Shown piece by piece: positions 60,037 through 64,000 of a stretch of DNA of 64,000 bases. Source of the stretch: Alphaproteobacteria bacterium (GTDB lineage Bacteria; Pseudomonadota; Alphaproteobacteria; Rs-D84); the NCBI GenBank assembly GCA_017505705.1, contig JAFVOS010000006.1, forward strand, positions 1 to 64,000, in the 5' to 3' direction. The notes below the pieces were generated by a model. That model was not told the origin of the DNA. It saw nothing but the letters and a program-made list of their open reading frames with translations, and did no database searches. Each line of letters begins with the position of its first letter. Positions within the stretch are counted from its first letter, which is position 1. The position numbers and the translations under genes were made by a program.

Positions 60037-61314
60037 TATTGGTAATACCACACGTACACGCAGGCCACCCATATCGCTGTCTTCCAGGAATATTTGGCCA
60101 CCATGGTTTTCAATGGCTGTCTGGGCAATGGACAATCCCAACCCCGTTCCGCCAGTGTCGGAACCACGTGCTTCGTCCAGGCGGACAAATGGACGCATGG
60201 CGTCTTTCTTTTTATCGTCTGGAATCCCAGGGCCGTCGTCTTCGACCAGGACTTCGATATGGTCGTCAAAATCGTTTTCTGAGATTTTTATTGTTTTCTT
60301 GCTGTATCTGGCGGCGTTTTCAATAATATTCGCAAATGCACGTGCCAGTGCCATTGGTCGAGCATAAAACTGGGCCGGTGCGTCAGGAAAATCTGTGATG
60401 ATTTTCTTGTCTGGGGCGGCATCACGTACAGTGCGTATCAACATCGCAGGTAATTCGGTTGTTTGTTCGATTTCTGGCATTTCGCCACGTGCAAACGCCA
60501 GGTATCCGTTTACCATTTCTGTCATGCGATCAATGTCACGAATTAAATCTTTGTCTGTTGCCTCGCCTGTTTCAATCGCCAGACGCATTCTTGTCAGTGG
60601 AGCCTTTAGGTCATGGCTGACCGCATTCAACATGTCTGTACGTGTTCGATTGTATCTGTTCAGGCGTTCTTTCATCGTTATCATGGCGGTGGCGGCCTCA
60701 CGAATTTCTTTTGAGCCAGTCGGAACAAAACCAGGCGCATCCAGTCCACGTCCAAAACGACCGGCCGCACGTGCAATGCGCTTGATACTGCGGGTGTGCA
60801 TCATGATAAATGGGGCAACCAATATAGACACAATTAATATAGAGCCAATGAGCCATATAATGAACACTTCGGTACTTGTTGAATAAATGCGATACAGAGA
60901 TGTGCCAAATGTTGCAATTTCACCGTTTTTTGTTGGAACATCAATAAATACCAGTCGCTTGCCCTTGTCGATGTATATGTTCGCAGAACGCTGCATTCGT
61001 TTAGATAATTCTGATGCCAAACGCCCTGCTTCCATGGATTTGTTGTTGTTGTGTTTTGGACGGTTCAAGCTGGGGTTGATTGATACATTAATCCCAATGT
61101 CACGCGCCATTTCGTGCATGGCGGCGGTGTTGCCAGAATCTAGGAAGTTCATCATTGTTGTGACTTCGCCGGCCAAAGTGCGTGCCAGTGTGTCGTGCAC
61201 ACGTGACCAGTGATTGCCAAAGAATGCATTTGCGACAATAACCTGGGCAATAACCAGTGGAATTAAAATCATCAAAACCGTTCTTGTTAAAAAACTGCGT
61301 GGTAATAATCTCAT
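60034..61314 (-). CDS. EnvZ-like sensor histidine kinase
   Basis: A 426-residue inner-membrane kinase. Two membrane helices (about 10-30 and 150-170, IIWLIGSILIVSILVAPFIMM) bracket a periplasmic domain of about 115 residues. HAMP follows, then the H-box AVSHDLKAPLTRMRLAIE (phosphorylated His), N-box ANIIENAARYSKK and G boxes VEDDGPGIPDD and GGTGLGLSI. The signal is unknown. Response regulator encoded upstream with an 18-base gap. Confidence 0.88.
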   Translation of the reverse strand: MRLLPRSFLTRTVLMILIPLVIAQVIVANAFFGNHWSRVHDTLARTLAGEVTTMMNFLDSGNTAAMHEMARDIGINVSINPSLNRPKHNNNKSMEAGRLASELSKRMQRSANIYIDKGKRLVFIDVPTKNGEIATFGTSLYRIYSTSTEVFIIWLIGSILIVSILVAPFIMMHTRSIKRIARAAGRFGRGLDAPGFVPTGSKEIREAATAMITMKERLNRYNRTRTDMLNAVSHDLKAPLTRMRLAIETGEATDKDLIRDIDRMTEMVNGYLAFARGEMPEIEQTTELPAMLIRTVRDAAPDKKIITDFPDAPAQFYARPMALARAFANIIENAARYSKKTIKISENDFDDHIEVLVEDDGPGIPDDKKKDAMRPFVRLDEARGSDTGGTGLGLSIAQTAIENHGGQIFLEDSDMGGLRVRVVLPI

Positions 61315-61332
61315 ATTTATGTTTTCCTGTTG

Positions 61333-61965
61333 TTATGTAGTGGTGGTGTCTATTAATTTATAGCCATGACCACGAATGGTTATTATGTCTAGGTTTGATA
61401 ATACTATATTTAATTTCAAGCGCAAGCGTTTTGCAACCATTGGGGTGGCCGATACTGTAATGCCAATGGGGTCAATTAATTTTGCTAGTAATTTTTTTTC
61501 TTCACCAGACAAAGAAAGTGCCTGGGGGCCAGAATCAGATTGTACAAAAAACTCATTTTCAACAAATAATAAGCCAGATGGCATTTTTGATGCTGGACGC
61601 ATGTTCTTTTTTATTATGTTGTTTAAACGTAATATAAGTTCTTGTATTTGAAAGGGTTTGGCAAGATAATCGTCTGCCCCACCAGACAGACCGTCAATTG
61701 TATTGTCTGGCCCGGTCATTGCGGTCAGCATAATTGTTGGCGTGTTGTTTCCAGATTCACGTATTTGACGCAGAAAGCTTAAGCCATCCTGGCCGGTCAT
61801 CATTCTGTCCAGTATTATGGCATCAACAGATATTCTGGACAGTATTTCATGCGCACTTTCTGCAGAATTGGCGGTTATGGTGTTGAAATTAGAATTTTGT
61901 AAGCCACGTGCCAGCGTCCTGCGCAACATGTCATCATCATCGATAATAAGAACTGTTTTAATCAT
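61333..61965 (-). CDS. OmpR-family response regulator with a short output domain
   Basis: A 210-residue protein. Receiver domain: acidic pocket IIDDDD, phosphoacceptor Asp in IILDRMMTG, TAMTG and the conserved Lys in LAKPF. The C-terminal DNA-binding domain is recognisable (LSGEEKKLLAKLIDPIG...ITIRGHGYKL) but shortened and diverged compared with OmpR. The start at 61965 (MIKTVLII) is chosen; an upstream extension to 61995 has no ribosome site. Cognate kinase downstream. Confidence 0.85.
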   Translation of the reverse strand: MIKTVLIIDDDDMLRRTLARGLQNSNFNTITANSAESAHEILSRISVDAIILDRMMTGQDGLSFLRQIRESGNNTPTIMLTAMTGPDNTIDGLSGGADDYLAKPFQIQELILRLNNIIKKNMRPASKMPSGLLFVENEFFVQSDSGPQALSLSGEEKKLLAKLIDPIGITVSATPMVAKRLRLKLNIVLSNLDIITIRGHGYKLIDTTTT

Positions 61966-62019
61966 TTTGCGTGATTTGTGTAAGTTTAGTGGCAAGTGTA
62001 GTTCTTACACGTACCACGA

Positions 62020-62964
62020 TTATTTTTCCAGTGGTTCAACAGCATATTCGCCGGGTTGGATGGTCATGAATGCACTGTTGGCACCGTTTGAACCGTCTTC
62101 GCCCAAGAGTGACGCACGAAATTGCATGCCGCCCGTCGTAAATTCTGTTTTGAACAGTGCGTATCCTGTGCCACCACCAGTGGTTGGACCCTGCATCCCC
62201 AGTGAATAATAGCCGCCTAATATGCCATAGTCCAGGTCAATGTAATCCAGGCTAACAATTAACGAAACGCTGCTGATGCCGTCGCTGGTCATGTTGCATG
62301 CAAATTCACGATTAGATAATACCGCCTCTGAATTGGCAGGTATCATCAGGTCCATAACAGTTGGTTCGCATACACGATCAATGCCGTTTACCAGAAAATC
62401 ATAAGTCATGCCAACGGTGGCCTTGGACAGACCGGTTGAAACATTTACCTGTGAAATCGTGGCCTTTGGAATTTTAACCATTGCGTTGGCAATACCGCTG
62501 CGAACAGGGAATGATATGCCAGATTGCAAACAATCGCGCGAGAATGGGTCTGCCTCACATATATAAACACGAGAATGCGCATTCATCATGAACATGTTCG
62601 CCAAGCTGTTAAATAAAAATGTGCGTGTGATGCGGTCATTCAGGCGTGTGCAGCCAAAATTACGGCATATAACCATTGGACGGTTCGCAAACATTACACC
62701 AGGATGTGCAGATTCTTCGGCGGCACGTGCATCAAGAATATTCTGGTCGTAATCAATGCTGTCTGCCCGTTCCATAAATTCTGTTTCTGGGATAAAATTC
62801 GGATCATCAGGGTATGCATAATATGATTGAACCGGGGTTTCTGTGTAAATGGTCTGAAAATCTTGCATTACAACATCTGTGCCAGTGGCAGCGGGTGCCG
62901 CAGCAGAATAAGCCATTGTCGTGCCCAAAACCATTAACAAAACAGGTGTAAAGATTCTTTTCAT
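62020..62964 (-). CDS. Exported protein of unknown function
   Basis: A 314-residue protein. The signal peptide (PVLLMVLGTTMAYSAAA) is followed by a mature domain with few but conserved-looking Cys (VICRNFGCTRLND; YICEADPFSRDC; CEPTVMDL; FACNMTSD) and beta-rich C-terminal part. Family not recognised. It lies upstream of the response regulator on the same strand, 54 bases before its start, so it may be a target or part of the same unit. Confidence 0.7.
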   Translation of the reverse strand: MKRIFTPVLLMVLGTTMAYSAAAPAATGTDVVMQDFQTIYTETPVQSYYAYPDDPNFIPETEFMERADSIDYDQNILDARAAEESAHPGVMFANRPMVICRNFGCTRLNDRITRTFLFNSLANMFMMNAHSRVYICEADPFSRDCLQSGISFPVRSGIANAMVKIPKATISQVNVSTGLSKATVGMTYDFLVNGIDRVCEPTVMDLMIPANSEAVLSNREFACNMTSDGISSVSLIVSLDYIDLDYGILGGYYSLGMQGPTTGGGTGYALFKTEFTTGGMQFRASLLGEDGSNGANSAFMTIQPGEYAVEPLEK

Positions 62965-63102
62965 GTTATGTGCCCTTTTCTTCTTAGCTGAATTTTAGAA
63001 CATTTTATATAATTGTGTCAAAACAAAAATATTTTTATTGAAAATTGATTCTGGTTTGTTCTAAGTTTAATGCGAAACGATGTTTTTAGAAAGGTGGAAT
63101 CA

Positions 63103-63762
63103 ATGGTTGATATTATTATAGGTGGTGAGTCTGGAAAATTGCATGCTGTATATCACAAGTCTGCAACGCCGTCGGCGCCGTTGGCGGTGATTCTGTCTGG
63201 AAATCCACGACAGAAATATCATATGAATGATCGTGTGTCTTATGCGATGTTTCGGGCGTTTATGGATATCGGCTTTTCGGTGGTGCGATTTAACTATCGT
63301 GGGGTAAATGATTCTGAGGGGGCCATTGGTACAACTGCTGAAAATATGCTGGATATTGCAACTGTTATAGATTGGATTCAAAATCATAATGAAGACAGTG
63401 ATCAAATTTGGTTGGCTGGACATCAACTGGGGGCGTGGTATGTTTTGCAGGCGATGATGCGTCGCCCAGAAATATCGGGCTTTGCACTGGTGTCGCCAGA
63501 TTCTTCGGTGGCAGATTTTGCATTCTTGTCGCCACGTCCAAATCGTGGATTATTGTTGCAGGGTGCAAATGAGTCAGAAGATGCACGTGCGTTCGCAACA
63601 CATCTGACCCAGGTGTTGAAAAAGCAAGCACAGATAGATTTGGAAACAATTCGGGTTAAAAATGCAGATGCTGGGTACAGTCAACCGGCTGATTTGCGCC
63701 AGATGTACAATGACCTGAAGGCATATGTTGGACGTGAAAAAGAAGAAGATAAGTTGTTGTAA
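63103..63762 (+). CDS. Alpha/beta-hydrolase-fold protein (COG2945-like), nucleophile Ser missing
   Basis: A 219-residue cytoplasmic protein. The fold signature NPRQKYHMNDRV, VVRFNYRGVNDSEG and FALVSPDSS match the COG2945 group. At the nucleophile elbow, where the family has G-x-S-x-G-A, this protein reads LAGHQLGAWY, so Gln replaces Ser. It may be non-catalytic. Start at 63103 (MVDIIIGG) follows AAAGGTGG. ruvB begins 3 bases after the stop. Confidence 0.8.
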   Translation: MVDIIIGGESGKLHAVYHKSATPSAPLAVILSGNPRQKYHMNDRVSYAMFRAFMDIGFSVVRFNYRGVNDSEGAIGTTAENMLDIATVIDWIQNHNEDSDQIWLAGHQLGAWYVLQAMMRRPEISGFALVSPDSSVADFAFLSPRPNRGLLLQGANESEDARAFATHLTQVLKKQAQIDLETIRVKNADAGYSQPADLRQMYNDLKAYVGREKEEDKLL

Positions 63763-63765
63763 GTA

Positions 63766-64000
63766 ATGATGGAAAAAGAACGTTTTTTAGATGCAAATAT
63801 ACCAGATGATATGGCGGCGACTATTCGACCACGTACGTTGTCTGATTTTATTGGGCATGACAGTTTAAAGCAAAATTTGTCTGTTTTTGTGTCGGGGGCA
63901 CGCAGCCGGGGCGAAGCAATGGATCATGTATTGTTATACGGCCCCCCGGGATTGGGAAAAACAACGTTGGCGCATATTGTTGCAAATGAACTGGGGACAA
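63766..64000 (+). CDS. ruvB: Holliday junction helicase RuvB, 5' part only
   Basis: The first 78 codons of RuvB, running off the window. [18 protein letters not shown] and the Walker [19 protein letters not shown] are diagnostic. RuvB drives branch migration with RuvA and RuvC. An alternative ATG lies one codon later (63769). Confidence 0.92.
   Translation, partial: MMEKERFLDANIPDDMAATIRPRTLSDFIGHDSLKQNLSVFVSGARSRGEAMDHVLLYGPPGLGKTTLAHIVANELGT

Overview
The window looks like chromosome of a Gram-negative alphaproteobacterium with a compact, AT-leaning genome. The main evidence is a GcrA-type cell-cycle regulator (53457-54071), lpxA/lpxB for lipid A, a bactofilin beside an M23 peptidase, a CpaA/TadV-like prepilin peptidase and an EnvZ/OmpR-type sensor pair. 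The many Cys-rich exported proteins and the small genome style suggest an uncultured host- or gut-associated lineage; that last step is inference.

Layout. 1-5110: a huge Cys-rich repeat protein (minus strand, running off the left edge), an overlapping spanin-like pair, a ureohydrolase, an exported Cys-motif protein, tRNA-Pro and a small HTH protein. 5360-12302: LysR regulator, argS, two exported repeat/Cys-rich proteins with structured intergenic DNA between them, a gene remnant, a MarR regulator and an HdeD-like membrane protein. 12377-13616: tRNA-Arg with a displaced 3' copy bracketing a small accessory segment. 13750-24377: housekeeping (tspO, ftsB, dusB, rodZ, uvrA, rlmE, rnhA, transketolase, SprT-like peptidase) plus a free-standing SRP M-domain protein. 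24400-26525: two Cys-rich exported proteins in one operon. 27098-29470: hisS-prfA. 29754-32632: two small exported paralogues and two glycosyltransferases. 32661-34984: outer-membrane barrel protein, aroK, mscL. 34985-36160: a gene-poor stretch with a dif-like site, probably the replication terminus. 36161-46089: tlyA, leuS, rpiB, bactofilin, M23 peptidase, methyltransferase, lpxA, lpxB. 46145-57742: large exported proteins, four tRNAs, prepilin peptidase, gcrA, a Pro/Glu-rich membrane protein, corA. 57787-64000: tRNA-Pro with a rearranged duplication, a 35-residue Cys-rich peptide, acpS, rpsI-rplM, a two-component pair, an exported protein, a hydrolase-fold protein and the start of ruvB.

The most interesting system is a set of short invertible DNA switches in front of the Cys-rich surface-protein genes. 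Four loci carry the same 33-base repeat (consensus core CGAAWCAAAACCWCC), each paired with an inverted partner about 40-54 bp away. At 26552-26671 and 29607-29725 the enclosed 53-54 bp segment holds a TTGACA-18-TAAAAT promoter: at the first it faces the gene operon (ON), at the second it faces away (OFF). At 2254-2360 the segment holds a ribosome-binding site and ATG pointing away from the gene; inverting it on paper joins that ATG in frame to a full signal peptide. At 10978-11082 a shorter, degenerate version precedes a gene remnant. This suggests phase variation of a surface-protein repertoire by one site-specific recombinase, which is not encoded in this window.

Starts were chosen by Shine-Dalgarno position, signal peptide placement and family N-termini. 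All functional names rest on motif recognition by eye, with no database search.
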